A stretch of DNA of 64,000 nt from NCBI GenBank assembly GCA_032718475.1, contig JAUCBJ010007664.1, positions 42,226 through 106,225 of the forward strand. The letters are read 5' to 3'. Position numbers and translations under genes: made by a program. Source of the DNA: Nemertoderma westbladi (taxonomy: Eukaryota > Xenacoelomorpha > Nemertodermatida > Nemertodermatidae). The notes beneath the pieces are model-generated. The model was given only the letters and a program-made list of their open reading frames with translations. It made no database searches and had not been told where the DNA came from. Of the stretch, positions 1 to 13,200 are shown piece after piece; within the stretch, counting starts at the first letter, position 1; every line of letters starts with the position of its first letter.

Positions 1-125
1 TGTTTTAGCTTTTAGATACTCCGTTTAATATAGTCAGTTGTTTTAGCTTTTAGATACTCTGTTGAAAAGTCAGTTGTTTTAGCTATTAGATACTCCGTTT
101 AATATAGTCAGTTGTTCAATACTCC
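1..125. repeat. Short tandem repeat, ~38-bp unit
   Basis: About three imperfect copies of a unit with the core TTTTAGCTTTTAGATACTCC, each followed by a GTTTAATATAGTCAGTTG-like segment. The array runs into the window edge, so its full length is unknown. No coding signal is visible. Confidence 0.7.
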
Positions 126-249
126 GTTTTATATGCGGGTCTCGGTCTACGGTTAAGCGGTGCGGTTGGTGAATGCTGGGTGAACCTAGCTTTTGTTAGC
201 TTTTAACCCTTTCAGTACCTAACTGGAAATTATTCAAATCCCCAAGTGC

Positions 250-1045
250 CCAAGTCTAATTCATGAATTTCTGAAGTCTGTCTGTCTTTCTGTCAGTTTG
301 TCTGTCAAGACTTTAGAAATAGTAAAATCTACTAACATTCTCCCTATAGGGGTTTCCTGCTCAAGGATTTCATTTCCGCTGTCAGTTTTCACTTTTGACC
401 CTATCCAGACTGTCTGTCAGTCTGTCTGTCGGTCTATCTGTCAGTCTGTCCGTCAAAAATATAAGGAATCGCATTAGCTAATTAAAATTCTCGCTAAGGG
501 GGTTTTCCTGGTCAAGGATTTCATTTCCGAGGTCAGTTTTAACTTTTCACCCCATCCAGTCTGTCTGTCGGTCTGTCTGTCGGTCAGTCTGTCCGTCAAA
601 AATATAAGGAATTACATTAGCTAATTAAAATTATCGCTATGGGGGTTTTCCTGGTCAAGGATTTCATTTCCGAGGTCAGTTTTAACTTTTCACCATATCC
701 AGTCTGTCTGTCGGTCTGTCTGTCGGTCAGTCTGTCCGTCAAAAATATAAGGAATTACATTAGCTAATTAAAATTATCGCTATGGGGGTTTTCCTGGTCA
801 AGGATTTCATTTCCGCTGTCAGTTTTCACTTTTTACCCTATCCAGACTGTCTGTCGGTCTGTCTGTCGACTGTCTGTCAGTCTGTCCGTCAAAAATATAA
901 GGAATCACGTTAGCTAATTAAAATTATCGCTATGGGGGTTTTCCTGGTCAAGGATGTCATTTCCGCTGCCAGTTTTCACTTTTGACCCTATCCAGACCGT
1001 CTGTCGGTCTGGTCTGACGGTCAGTCTGTCAAATTTGAAAACTAA
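250..1045. repeat. Satellite-like tandem repeat, ~145-bp unit with (CTGT)n
   Basis: Five successive copies of a unit combining a CTGT/CGGT-rich microsatellite, a segment AAAAATATAAGGAAT, an ATTAGCTAATTAAAATT block and the conserved box TTCCTGGTCAAGGATTTCAT. That box recurs near 351, 503, 645, 790 and 930, giving a period of about 140-150 bp. No ORF of note. Confidence 0.85.
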
Positions 1046-1779
1046 CAACAGGGTTTACCTTATTGCTGCAGCCTGGCAGTCTGTAAGCAGGTCTGCAGTA
1101 GGCGTACCGTAGTTAAATTACAGTAGATACAAGCTGAAATGCGCCGCTAACATATAGAAAGAAGCATGTACTTAATGGTCCAGCAACATTTTCCCTTCTT
1201 AGAAATCGAATAAATGTCACGGAACAGACGTATGTGTCAAGGCGCTCTACCCATGGATCAGACGTATGTGCCATGGTACCGAAAGGGTGAATGCTAACAA
1301 GCTAACCTTTGTATCAATAAATTAAATAAATAACTAAATAGAAAATAATATTTACAATAAACAAGAAAGTTCTAAGATTTAGTTCTATAGAATAAACCAC
1401 ATGACACCCCCTCCCCCCCCCCCCCCCCCCCCCCAAAGTGCAAAAACAGCAGTTTTGTCACAAATTTATATCTAGACCCTCTTCCTCATTAATCGTGATG
1501 ACATTTATAAATCTATAAATATTTATAAAAATATCTTGCCATCGTAAATTGGTGGCCTATTTAGTTCTCTAGCATTGTCCACATGACACCACCACCACCA
1601 CCCCAGTAATAATTAGAACCAGTCATTCGATTCATCTGATATTTGGTAGGAGTGGTAAGTCTCGTGCTGCGCGAATACTCCAGCCCGTATGTGCAAGATA
1701 AGGTTGATATCGACTTCGACTAATACCGCTAATTAATATTTTTTTCAGTTAATTTGATTAGGTACTAATCAATTTGGAT
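1046..1779. other. Non-coding stretch with a poly-C tract
   Basis: No gene is visible. A 22-base uninterrupted C run lies at 1413-1434, within a C-rich stretch beginning near 1407. The rest is AT-rich unique-looking sequence. Confidence 0.5.
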
Positions 1780-2420
1780 TGAAATCGGGCCGTTTTAATC
1801 AATGTATATTTATGGCCCTAATGTTGTTAATCTCATTCTTTATGATAGTAAAAATGGCCCCTTCTTCGGGTCATTTTATTTAATAAATCAATTTTGAAAC
1901 AAGTGGGCCACTCAAATTCTCAGCTCAGTTTATTTGTAGGATCAAATTGGATTCAAAAGGGCCACTGTATAATGGCCCTAATGTTATTTATCTCATTTTC
2001 AGTTCGGCCCGTTTCCTTCTCAACTAATTTGATAAATTTCATATGAAGTCACATCAAATAGGGCCTGTTATGGCCCTTTCTTTCTTCACTATATAGTAAG
2101 CTCAGTTCGGGCCAATGATATATTATTCCAGACAGTAAGAGGGCCAATTTTGGCAAATTTTGGCCCTTTTGACTTTTTTGGCCCTAATTCCATTTTATAC
2201 ATTTTGGTAAGTGGCCCGAAAATTGTGTTTTCATTTAGTAATAAAATGAAGGTGCATAACTTTTTAGAGGAAGGATATACACAAAGGGCCATCCAAGCCC
2301 GTTTGCGGTTTCGGGCTAAAGGGCCAAAAAGGGGCTAAAGGGCCACTTTTTAATACCCCCCAAGTCGCAATAGGGCCACTTTTGATATACAAAAGTGGCC
2401 CTTCAGCCCGAACGTATATC
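1780..2420. repeat. GGCC-rich degenerate repeat region with a hairpin
   Basis: The pentamers GGCCC and GGGCC recur many times in otherwise AT-rich DNA, on both strands. A near-perfect hairpin lies at 2372-2402, with arms reading AGGGCCACTTTT and its complement around GATATAC. The pattern suggests an old fold-back or tandem element; no family is recognised. Confidence 0.45.
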
Positions 2421-4062
2421 TATATATATATAATATATATACTAAAATTTAATTTTTAACTTTTAAATTAAATATAATAACGATTTATAGTAAGTTAATT
2501 ATAAATAAAAAGCAATGGTCAGTTCGGTCAGAACTTACATAGCTAACCAGTTCTTGTCACTACAAAGCTTCGCACTATAATCTTATAGATTATAAGTCTT
2601 GAAGTAAATATTTATTTATTATCAAACCATTGACCAATTAATACGTCATCCGCCCCCATCCGCCAAAATCATGAAACATTTACCCCACTTTGCCCCATCT
2701 TAGCCATTTTTATGCTTTTGTAAAATTTTATGTTGGCTTTTTTTAAGCATAACAGACTAAATATGTATTTTTCTTCAAATAAATCTAAAATGATTTTTTT
2801 TACTTTTTCATATTATTTATAAACATTTTGAGTTATAAAAGTCATAAATACTCGATATAAGCGCAAGATACTAGTGGAGGTATCTTAAAAGTATTACTGC
2901 ATAATACTTGTATTATAGTTTGTTAGTAGTTTGTCGACCGAGCAATCTCTATTGCTTCAAATTATATGATTACCAAAACAGCTGCACATCGGATGGTTAC
3001 AACCAGTACAATACTATTTCCGACTCAAAATAGCGGCATTGTATGATAATTGCATTGTGTTTTAGGTTAAATTTACACCAATTACTTGTACTAATGGAGA
3101 CGCGGTTCCGTTCCGTAATAACTATAATAATTGGTCAGCTTATTACTTCTTTCCTATCGGACAATGCCACACACAAACACACCCGCATCCAGAATTCGTT
3201 GGCCCTTTTCTATATTTGAATTGTAATTCGTCTTCTTCTCTCGGTCGAAAAGTCCCATAGTGTAACATGATTTATGCAACATTCTTATTGAAATAACTTA
3301 AATCTCAGAACTCACTCTCAAACAAGTTTGATGGTTTTTATGTCAACCGGAACTTACACTTTTGTTGGGGTTTGGGATGTATTTGCTGTATTGACTTTGA
3401 CTAGGATATTTTCCCTGAATCTGGAGTACTCGAGTGTCCACTGCCCAGGGATACTTTGTACATCTTTGTACACACATTTACGATAAATATTTGTGATGTC
3501 TATAAAACATTGTGTCTTTTACTTTGGTTTTATTATGTATAGTTGGGTAACTGCAGGCCTAAAAATCAAATTTCTATGAACTTTTAGTCACGTTTGGGTG
3601 TAATTACTAATAAAATAAAAAAGTATCGTGCAGATAAAAATAACTGAACGTTTCCACTACGCCATCGTTAGCAAAATACGAATAATGTGATTCGAATCTG
3701 TAATTAATAGTTGAACGCAAATAAAAAGCCTCAACTCCCACTGCTAATAAATAATTAAAATAATATAACACGAAAGTTTAACGTATTATTAAATTGTATT
3801 TATTAGATGTTTGTAACACTTATTATAATTCTACACCAGCACTATATGTATGAAACATTAATAAATAATTAGTTATGATACTCAAATGTTAAATTAATAT
3901 TATAATATCCGGTAAAAAATAGAATTACATTGAAAAGGGATTGGGTTGACATAACAAGGACGGTGCAAGGACCGAGAAAGAGATAAGCTCAAAGCAAAAT
4001 AAACATGTAATCAACGAATTTGTAACTAAGTTAGTTAGTGAGAACTTTACTTGAGGCCATAA
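2421..4062. other. AT-rich non-coding region downstream of TOM1
   Basis: No ORF, RNA gene or clear repeat is recognised. On the minus strand this is the 3' flank and probable 3' UTR of TOM1, whose stop codon is at 4063-4065. Confidence 0.5.
3799..3804 (-). terminator. Candidate TOM1 poly(A) signal (AATAAA)
   Basis: An AATAAA hexamer on the minus strand about 260 bases beyond the TOM1 stop. In AT-rich DNA such hexamers are frequent, so this is only a candidate. Confidence 0.3.
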
Positions 4063-4218
4063 TCACAAACCAAATAGTTTATCGTCTTGTGATTGGTCTG
4101 GTTTGGGGCGATTGGGGGTGTTTGATTGGTGAGGAAGGGTGTCTGTTTTAGATCGCTCTTCCAGAAATTTATCAAATTCTTCACTTGTCATCCCCTCACC
4201 GCTGGCATCCGGGGCTCC
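4063..4218 (-). CDS. TOM1: TOM1 exon 10, C-terminal tail and stop (residues 458-508)
   Basis: Acceptor CTTTAG. It encodes [20 protein letters not shown] and ends [10 protein letters not shown], then TGA. The [12 protein letters not shown] box and the D-D-x-L-F-x-L end are specific to TOM1/TOM1L proteins, which fixes the identity of the 3' end. Intron 9 is only 103 bp. Confidence 0.93.
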   Translation of the reverse strand, partial: GAPDASGEGMTSEEFDKFLEERSKTDTLPHQSNTPNRPKPDQSQDDKLFGL

Positions 4219-7200
4219 CTAAAGTGAGAAATAGTTGAAAATACCGAAAGGTAATTTAAAATCAGAACAACTTACTGGTACACATGTATCCTACACTATA
4301 TTATATAGATCGGCTACTTACACATGTATCCTGCAACCATTTATCAATCTCATCCACCTCATTTGGCGCTGGGATGAGGACAGAGGAAACTGGTTGGTTG
4401 TCGCCAGGCAACGATGTTCTACTGTGAATAGCAGCTGCCAAACCTCCTTGGTGGACATCGTCCTGAGTATTGTCTGTGTAACGACTGCCACTACAAACAA
4501 AACAAATTCTTACTTGTTTTTAAATGAAAAACAAAATACATATTTTATAAAAAAAACCCATATGCGGCAATATCATGTCAAAATCAGAACAATGAACAAA
4601 ATAAACCAAATCTCTAACCGCATCATCCGTTGCCACTTCTCATGTTCTGGAAGACTGGCTAAGAAGTTTCCTAAGGTGGTTCTGATTGTGTGCTACTCTC
4701 CAACTAGTGTTTTTACTTTACTTTACTTTGCCCCAGTAGAGGAGGTGGAAAATTTATACCAACATCTACAAGCAGCTACTGATGGAGTGGATCAGCATGC
4801 ATTCTTAACATTCCTGGGAGACTTTAATGCAAGTCTGCATCAATCACCTACATCGCCCTGGGTCTATAGCAATAGTGTTAACCGAAATTCCGTCCATCTT
4901 CGGGATTTTATCTCTGGAAAATGGATTGTTTTCGGCTGGAACCCAGTTCAAGAAGCGAACTGGAAAGCTATGGACTCATAATGGACCCAGTGGTCACAAG
5001 TCCCGTTTCGTAGGAAATACAGGAGCTCTATACAATACTGTAATGCATTTACACTTCGACCCTTCTCCAGTGATCACCACTTTATTGTGGCCAAGGTAAG
5101 ACTTAGTCTGCGTGCTAGCAGAACAACGAAATCTGCCTTGCCGCGGCATGACTGGTCCTCTCTGTTGCAATAGCCAAGTGTGAGATCCAGCTTCACACTA
5201 CAGCTTAGCAACAGGTATGAGGTTCTTGCCTCTGAGGCGGCAGATCACTGCGAGGGCTAAACAGCCTTCACAGAAGCAGTTAAATTAGCAGCTGCAGAAA
5301 CAGTTCCTGTATACCCTCGAAACAGGAAAATGGCCTGGACTGACAACAAAATTCAGAAGTGCCGAAATGACCTCTATAAGGCGCAGAAAGAGTCCCGACT
5401 CAAACAGACTACAGCGGCCAAGAATGCAGTTAAGGCTGCATCTAGGTCCCTGAACAGGCAGTACTCTGTTAATATACAGGAGCTAATAAACCAACAGGTT
5501 GATGCCATCAATGATGCTGACGACAGCAGGCAATCATCCCAGGCATGGAAATCGATCAACTTGCTTGCTGGGCGGAAAAGCCAACCAACCACCAAGGTTA
5601 AGGCTGAATCACCAGCCGATCGCCTCAATGGTTGGAAGGCCCACTTTGAAAAGCTCCTCAATTATTGTATTGCCTGATAACTTTATAGAAGTAAAAGTGT
5701 CTGAGTCTGTACTCCCAGATATTCCCATTGGCGATATCTCCTTTGCAGAAGTGAAGGCTGCTGCTAAGAGCGTTAAGACCAATCGTGCCAGTGGAGTAGA
5801 TGGTGTTCCCCCAGAGGTCTTTAAAATACCAGAGTGTTTAAACATCCTGGCTGATATCTTTGTTAACTTCTTCACAAGGCCAGTCTCACAGTCTCTCGCT
5901 CACGTATGTTCAGCCTACTTTCATCATATGGGATTCCTGATGAAATTATTGCAGCAATCAGATCAGTATACGATGGTTCGACAACATTTGTGTCTATTGT
6001 CGACGGTGACACAGAACCATTTGAAGTGTCTATGGGGCGTCCTCCAGGGAGACACACTTGCACCATTCTTGTTCATAATTGTGGTTGACTATGTTCTACG
6101 CATGTCCTTAGATCATCATAATGATGATGGGGTGATGATAACTCCACCTACTGGCTCCAGAAGTCGAGGAAATCCTGCCAAGTACCTAACTGATCTAGAC
6201 TTTGCTGATGACTTAGGAGTACTCTCAGAATCACGAGAGGGAGCCCAATGGCTCATCAACGCAATATAAAATGCTGCTTCTAGTGTTGGTCTTTTTATTA
6301 ACTCCAGAAAGACCAAAATTTTGACAGTTAACTTTGAAAGTCCTCAGCAAGTCTCCGACCGGATGAGCATAAGCTCAAAGGATGGTAGGCTTGAGCATGT
6401 GGATAACTTCTGTTACCTGGGATCATGGATCCGGAAGTCTGGTGAAGACCTTCGAATACGTAAGGGAAAGGCATGGGCAGCCTTGAATAGGCTTTCCAGG
6501 ATTTGGAAGTCACCCAGAATTAATCGGAAACTTAAGGTCCGATTATTTAGAGCAGCAGTAGTTCCAGTACTCCTCTACGGGAGTCCATGCTGGGCTCTAA
6601 CTGCTGAGGACACCAAATCTCTGGATGGCACATTCACAAGAATGCTACGCCGGGTTCATTGTGTCAAGTACAATGCACACATCTCCAACCAGACACTATA
6701 TAACATTGGAGGTATATTAGTCCTCATTGGTTCCCCCAAGCTTGACACTGAACAAAGTCGCGTCCGCTTTGCAGGACATTGCTTTCGCCATGAGGACCAG
6801 CTAGTGCATAATCTTGTGCTTTGGCAGCCTCATGGAGTGAATAAGCATGGTGGACAGCCCATGACATTCTTGAGACGCATCTTAAAGGACACTGGCCTTG
6901 AAGATGCGGATGATCTAGCAAATGTCATGGGTGATAGGGAGTTGTGGCGGCGCAATTTTGTCGACAAGCCGGCACAGCATTCTTAAAAATGCAGCTGCAA
7001 TGCAGCATGCCGATCCTAGTAGTAGTAGTAGGGAGCAAATTTTGAAAATCGGCTGTGATTGGCTGCTACAGATTTGACGTCACTACAAAGGGTCTGATAA
7101 TTCCTTTCTTGGTTTCTATGGACAGTGATTTTCGAACCATTCAAATTCACATTAAATCTTCATCATTTTACATGTGGCTTATACCAATTGAAAGTGGAGA

Positions 7201-10200
7201 GTCTAGCGCATCTTTTGACACTACAATTAATTAAATTCATAAGGGGAAGATTGATAAAATGCTGTATCCCGCACTTTCAATTGGTATAAGCCATGTGAGA
7301 AATGATGAGATTTAATGTGTATTTGAATGGTTCGAAAATCACTGACCATAGAAACCAATATATTAAATTATCAGATCACTTTGTAATGACATCGAATCTG
7401 TAGAAGCCAATCACAACCCATTTTCAAAATTGGCTTCCCGCGCTTACTTAAACTCGCATTAAGCTTAAACTCGACCGTTATCTCGTGTTTTTACAAAAAA
7501 CACACCCCCCACTCGATTCAGGGCATCTTGTTACCCCTTATTCAATTGTTTCTAGCCCAACAATTTTTTCGCGCACCAACCATATTCGGTATTAATTTTT
7601 GTTATTTAATCCCCATACAGTAAAAATCAATTAATTATTTTAATATTATTATTTCAGTTAAGAGTAAAATCCAATAAAACATATTAAAAGAATTTAAAAG
7701 GTGCGAAAATTCTCACTATTAATTGAAATCTATAATTAAAAAGTTCACCAAGTTAGTCAAATGCCTCCTGTGTTGTGCTGCAGTATTTCCTGTATGATTC
7801 AAGGAGACAAGCGTGGTTCCCTTTCTGAACTGCTACGTCAAGACAATGTCGTAGGTGGCTGGTGGTGTTCTTGTTGTTGGTGCATTTAGTAATTCTTACA
7901 CCCAGGTCTGAAATAAAGGTCTTTATTTGCCTATTCCCCCCAGTGTCTCGATGGCGATGGGCGGGATAAGTACTGATTGGGGGTGGGTCATATACTTAAG
8001 GCGCTTCAAACTTCCTGCAGCCGATGTTTTCGAACTGCAGAAAACGGTGGATTATTTCATTGCATAATTGGTGTCTTGCGTGTCTGCTCTTACTGTATTG
8101 ATGCTCTTATTCTATCGACAAGAGTGATAATATATAATATATTTTATTTGAAAAAAGCTCATATTCTCACTAATATTTTTAAAATAGAGTTTATTAATCT
8201 ATCTTTTTTTGACTAATTTCCAGTAAATTAGTTAAAAAGTCTTTTTTGTACTAATGTTTTACTTTTTTTTACTAAATTTTTACTTTTTTAAACTAATTTT
8301 TAAAAATTAGTTAAAAAAGTCTTCTTTTAATTATTTTTTTTACTAATTTTTGTTTCTATTTAATGATCTATTTACTACACAATATAATCAAATTGATACA
8401 TATTTTCATATAATGAGTAAGTTACTGGTACATAATGATTATATAATGTAGACCGATGCTTGTCCGGTAGCTTACTGTACAGCTAGCTCTCACAATCTTC
8501 GAAATTAAATTAATTCATTAATTAATTTAATGAATCTTTACAATTAAAATATAGTATTATTATACGTTGTAAACATAGATAACGCTGGTGATATTTTTAC
8601 AAATAAAACAATATATTCGATATAAAAACGTAACGGAAAATACTATTTTCCACTTATTTTTCTTTAGCGAAATTCAGATATTCTGCCCTCGTGTGCTGAG
8701 TTTTCCAGTCGTTGGCATTTTAACACTCGCATCGCTTGTGCTAAAAACCTGCCAACTCTTGTAAAACTCAACCACTCGGACAAAATAGTTGAATTTCGCT
8801 AAATTTAAAATGAGTGAAAAAAAGCGGTGTTTTCCGCTTACTTTTTTTATCGAATAATACTTATATTTTCAAGAAATGACTTAATTTATTCCTTACTTTC
8901 CATTTCCCAATCCTCACTGACTTGCATACTGACTTTTCTTTAACATTACTACTACTACTACTAGGTCGAGTGAGTTCGGACAGCATATGCGCAATGATAA
9001 AATAGCCTCTGGTGCTCATGAAAAATGGACAGCTTGTCGTAATGCTATTCAATGGAGAGGGACCCAACTACAGAGTAGTTTGTTTGCTAAGAAATTAAAG
9101 GTCTATTTATTACAGCTACAGGGTCGACAGCGACATGCCCGTCACAATAGTTAAAAAGGCGAGCTCGAATTAATAAAAATGTATGAAATGTTTCAAACAG
9201 ACGCCTTTATATAGTTCGCTGGTGTCCTTACCTATAGCACCATATAAAAGGGAAAAGCATACTACTCTGCCAGGAAATAAAGGTAATTATGGTATTTTTA
9301 TGGTGCTCTTTATCTCATGCTGGCAATTAAAGAGCAGATAGGATTATTATGTTAACCTGTCGGGGACATTCCACGCGAACATTAAAATAAATGTTTTCCA
9401 ATTCTAATACAATGTGCATTCAATAGGGTCTCAGTGTTGGCCAGGGAGATATAATGGTAACATATCACCCACCTTTGTTTATTGCTCTCGTATGTTGTAT
9501 GTCGGGACTGAGCAAACATATCGAAATCGTCACCAGTGTGCTGCACTGACTGGAGGAATTGATCACCTTCCTGATCACCACTTAAATTCTTGAGTCGGTC
9601 GCCAACAGATGCTCCATTTATATCTTAAATAAAAATATATAACTATATTACATGGGTAATAAATAAGTTTTTTTTTATAAAAAATGGATTCGCCAAGGCC
9701 GACAACCGATTGTCTCATTCCTAACCAAAACAATAAACGATACCATTTCTATTTGAGGGAAACGACCAGGTTACAGAGGCGGTCTTATCTAATCCAAAAC
9801 AATAAACTCAAGCTAACAATATGAATTCAAATATTTATATTTAGACTACCAGTTTGACTAACAGCATGAATTAGTGGAGGAACTTAGCACCATGTATAAT
9901 ACAGAACTACGGGAACTTATTTAACAATAAACACTTTAGTATTATTTGGGTGTTATTTTGGTAGGGACCTCGGTTTATAAGTCTCTGGCTATACATTATA
10001 TATGAACTGGCGCAAGTAAATGCGGAGACAAAAGCTGTTAGCCGTAATAAGATTATTGGATCCCATTGGGAGCCAATATTACAATGGAGATGGGATAACC
10101 GCTAGTATCAAGATGTACCGGTAATCTATACAATTTAGTATGCACTCAAGGACTTGTACCGTATGGCGTATGCATTATAATAATAGTGCACCCAAGGATT

Positions 10201-13200
10201 TGGAATGCACTATTATTAATAGTGCACTCAAGACTTTAATGCACTATAATAGTGTCAGTGAACATAGTGTTGTGCGTGTACTTGTGCTTGTGTAGTGTAG
10301 TGTGTAAGCCTTATAATACGGTACTGTTAATAGCTGAACGACAGATCGAGCATTATTCTTACATTATTCTGTTCTGGGGGGTGTCGTACTGTCGTACAAA
10401 ATAAAATCCCCGATAAGAAATAAACTAGCTAAGCTATGGCAGACGAAGAACAGCGATTATTACGAGTCTTCAACCTCAACTGCTGGATGCTGATGTGGCC
10501 ATTAAGTCGTCAAATATCGCGTCGAATGAATCTCATCGTCACGCATCTCAACGAAGAAGCTTACGACGTGGTTGTCCTTGAGGAATTGTGGCTGGGTTCG
10601 CTGTTCGCACACCTACGCGACGCAGTGCGGCACCGCTACCCGCACTCCCACCACTACCTGGGCTGGATCTCGGGGAGCGGTCTCGCGATCCTATCCGCTC
10701 ATCCAATACGATCCGTTGCCTCCTTCCCGATGAAGCTTAACGGATGGCCGCATCGTTTCTTACACGGGGATTGGATTGCCCAGAAGGGCGTCGCGGCAGC
10801 TGTTATAGACTACGCTGGTATCCGTATACGCGTCTACGGCGTGCACCTTCACGCGTGTTACAATTACGACGAAAACCGCGACGCCTATAAAGCGCATCGT
10901 ATCGCGCAATCCATGGACGTGGCGAATGTTATCGGGACCCCGACTCTGGAGCCAACCATAGTATGCGGCGACTTTAATCACCAGTCGGACTATCTAGGGA
11001 CCCGGATATTACGGGGTGAGTGCGGGTTGAGGGATGCGTGGGAGGCCGCTGGAGGGAGCTACAACGGGGAGACCAGCGACAGACCCACCAACCCGTACTG
11101 CGGTCTGCCCTACCGGCCTACGGGTCAGCGGATCGATTTCATCCTGTATCGCGACGGATACGCCCCCGATCCGGTCCGCATCCGACCGGTTTCCGCCCGA
11201 GTGGTGCGAAATGACTCGGATCCCATGTCGGACCACGAAGCGGTAGTGGCCGAGTTTGTAGTGGAAACACCGGGTCAGCAGGTCCCAGACAACCCCGAGG
11301 AGGAATTAATGTACCACTACCGTTCAGCAGAGAGAATATTTCAGACCAACTTGCGGGATCTCCGTAGTTGGAGGTTCTGGTTAATAGGTTGGCTGGTCTG
11401 TCTGCTCGGCTTGCTCGTGGGTACCGTGTGGTGCAGCGTGTTGCCATGGCTTTCTGCCTGGTCTGTGTGCGTTCTATTCGGAGTAGGGTGTCTCCTTCTG
11501 GGCTACACTGTCTACCTTCTACTTGCTATCTATATAGAACTCAATGTCACCCAATCTTATATTCTTGAACTGAGATGCTCCATGAAGTGCAATGAAAGAA
11601 AACCTAATGATAAATGATTTTAAATGATTGTTATTATTAGACTATTATTATTATAGTTAATTTTGTTAATTTTAAATGATTAATTAATTAGATGTTTGTT
11701 AACCTTCGTTGTTTTTTTGTAGTGGAATAATTGCTTAGTTTGACCATAAGGAATATGGTATTTATTTTAGTCTGAGCCGACATCCGACACCCGGGTTGTG
11801 GTTTGTCGGCGTAGGTTTACCTCTTTATTCTAGAAAAAAAATCAGATTTATAATAAATACTTGTAGATTCTAGAAATTATTGTTGTGAAACCTTTATCGT
11901 ATAATTTAATTTGGTTGCAGTTTAATAATTGCAGTTTTTTGTATTTTATTTTCTAATTACCCAATTGATGCTGTCCTATAAGCAATTACGATAATTTTTA
12001 TTGTCAACCTATTGTTAGAACAAAATATAAAGATTAATTAAATATCACAATCACTGTGTATTTTGGGTTGTTTGTCGGTTAGATATAATTTACTAATATT
12101 TTGTTGTTCAATATTTTAATATGCAATATTTGTATCATATTGTATATAAGGGAGCAGGAATGCTTTTAATTGTATTTGATTTGTGCTGAAAAAGTGATTA
12201 TTAATAATTATTTATTTTAATTTAATGTTATCTATTAAAATGTAATGTAATGTTTTTTATAATAAATTTGAGTTACCTTTGAGCCTCACTATAAACACTC
12301 CGTCATGGATGGCGCGGTACAGTGACTTCGATGTCGCGGCACTGCAACTAAGATGGCGCGACACAGTGACTTAGATGACGCGGCATTGTCACTAAGATGG
12401 CGCGGCACAGTGACTAACATGGCGCGGCACTGTGACTAAGATGGCGCGGCACTGTGACTAAGATGGCGCGGCACTGTGACTAAGATGGCGCGGCACAGTG
12501 ACTAAGATGGCGAGGCACAGTGGCTATCATGGCGCGGCACTGTGACTAAGATGGCGCGGCACTGTGACTAAGATCGCGAGGCACAGTGACTTAGATGGCG
12601 CGACACAGTGGCTTAGATAGCGCGGCATTGTTACTAAGATGGCGCGGCACAGTGACTAAGATGGCGCGGCACTGTGACTAAGATGGCGCGGCACAGTGAC
12701 TAAGATGGCGCGGCACCGTGACTAAGATGGCGAGGCACGGCACAGTGACTTAGATGGCGCGACACAGTGACTTAGATAGCGCGGCATTGTTACTAAGATG
12801 GCGCGGCACAGTGGCTAACATGGCGGGGCATTGTGACTAACATGGCGCGGCACTGCAACTAAGATGGCGCGATACACAGTGACTAAGATGGCGCGACACA
12901 GTGACTTAGGTGCGCGGCATTGTCACTAAGATAGCGCGGCACAGTGACTAACATGGCGAGGCACAGTGACTAAGATGAAGCGGCACAGTGACTAAGATGG
13001 CGAGGCACAGTGACTAAGATGGCGAGGCACAGTGACTAAGATGAAGCGGCACCGTGACTAAGATGGCGAGGCATTGTTACTAAGATGGCGCGGCACAGTG
13101 GCTATCATGGCGCGGCATTGTGACTAAGATGGCGCGGCACTGTGACTAAGATGGCGCGGTACAATGACTAAGATGGCGAGGCACAGTGACTTAGATGGCG

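Noticed and set aside
4235-4981. 248-codon plus-strand ORF as one protein
   Set aside because: It is a chance fusion of antisense TOM1 exon 9/intron sequence with the LINE endonuclease remnant.
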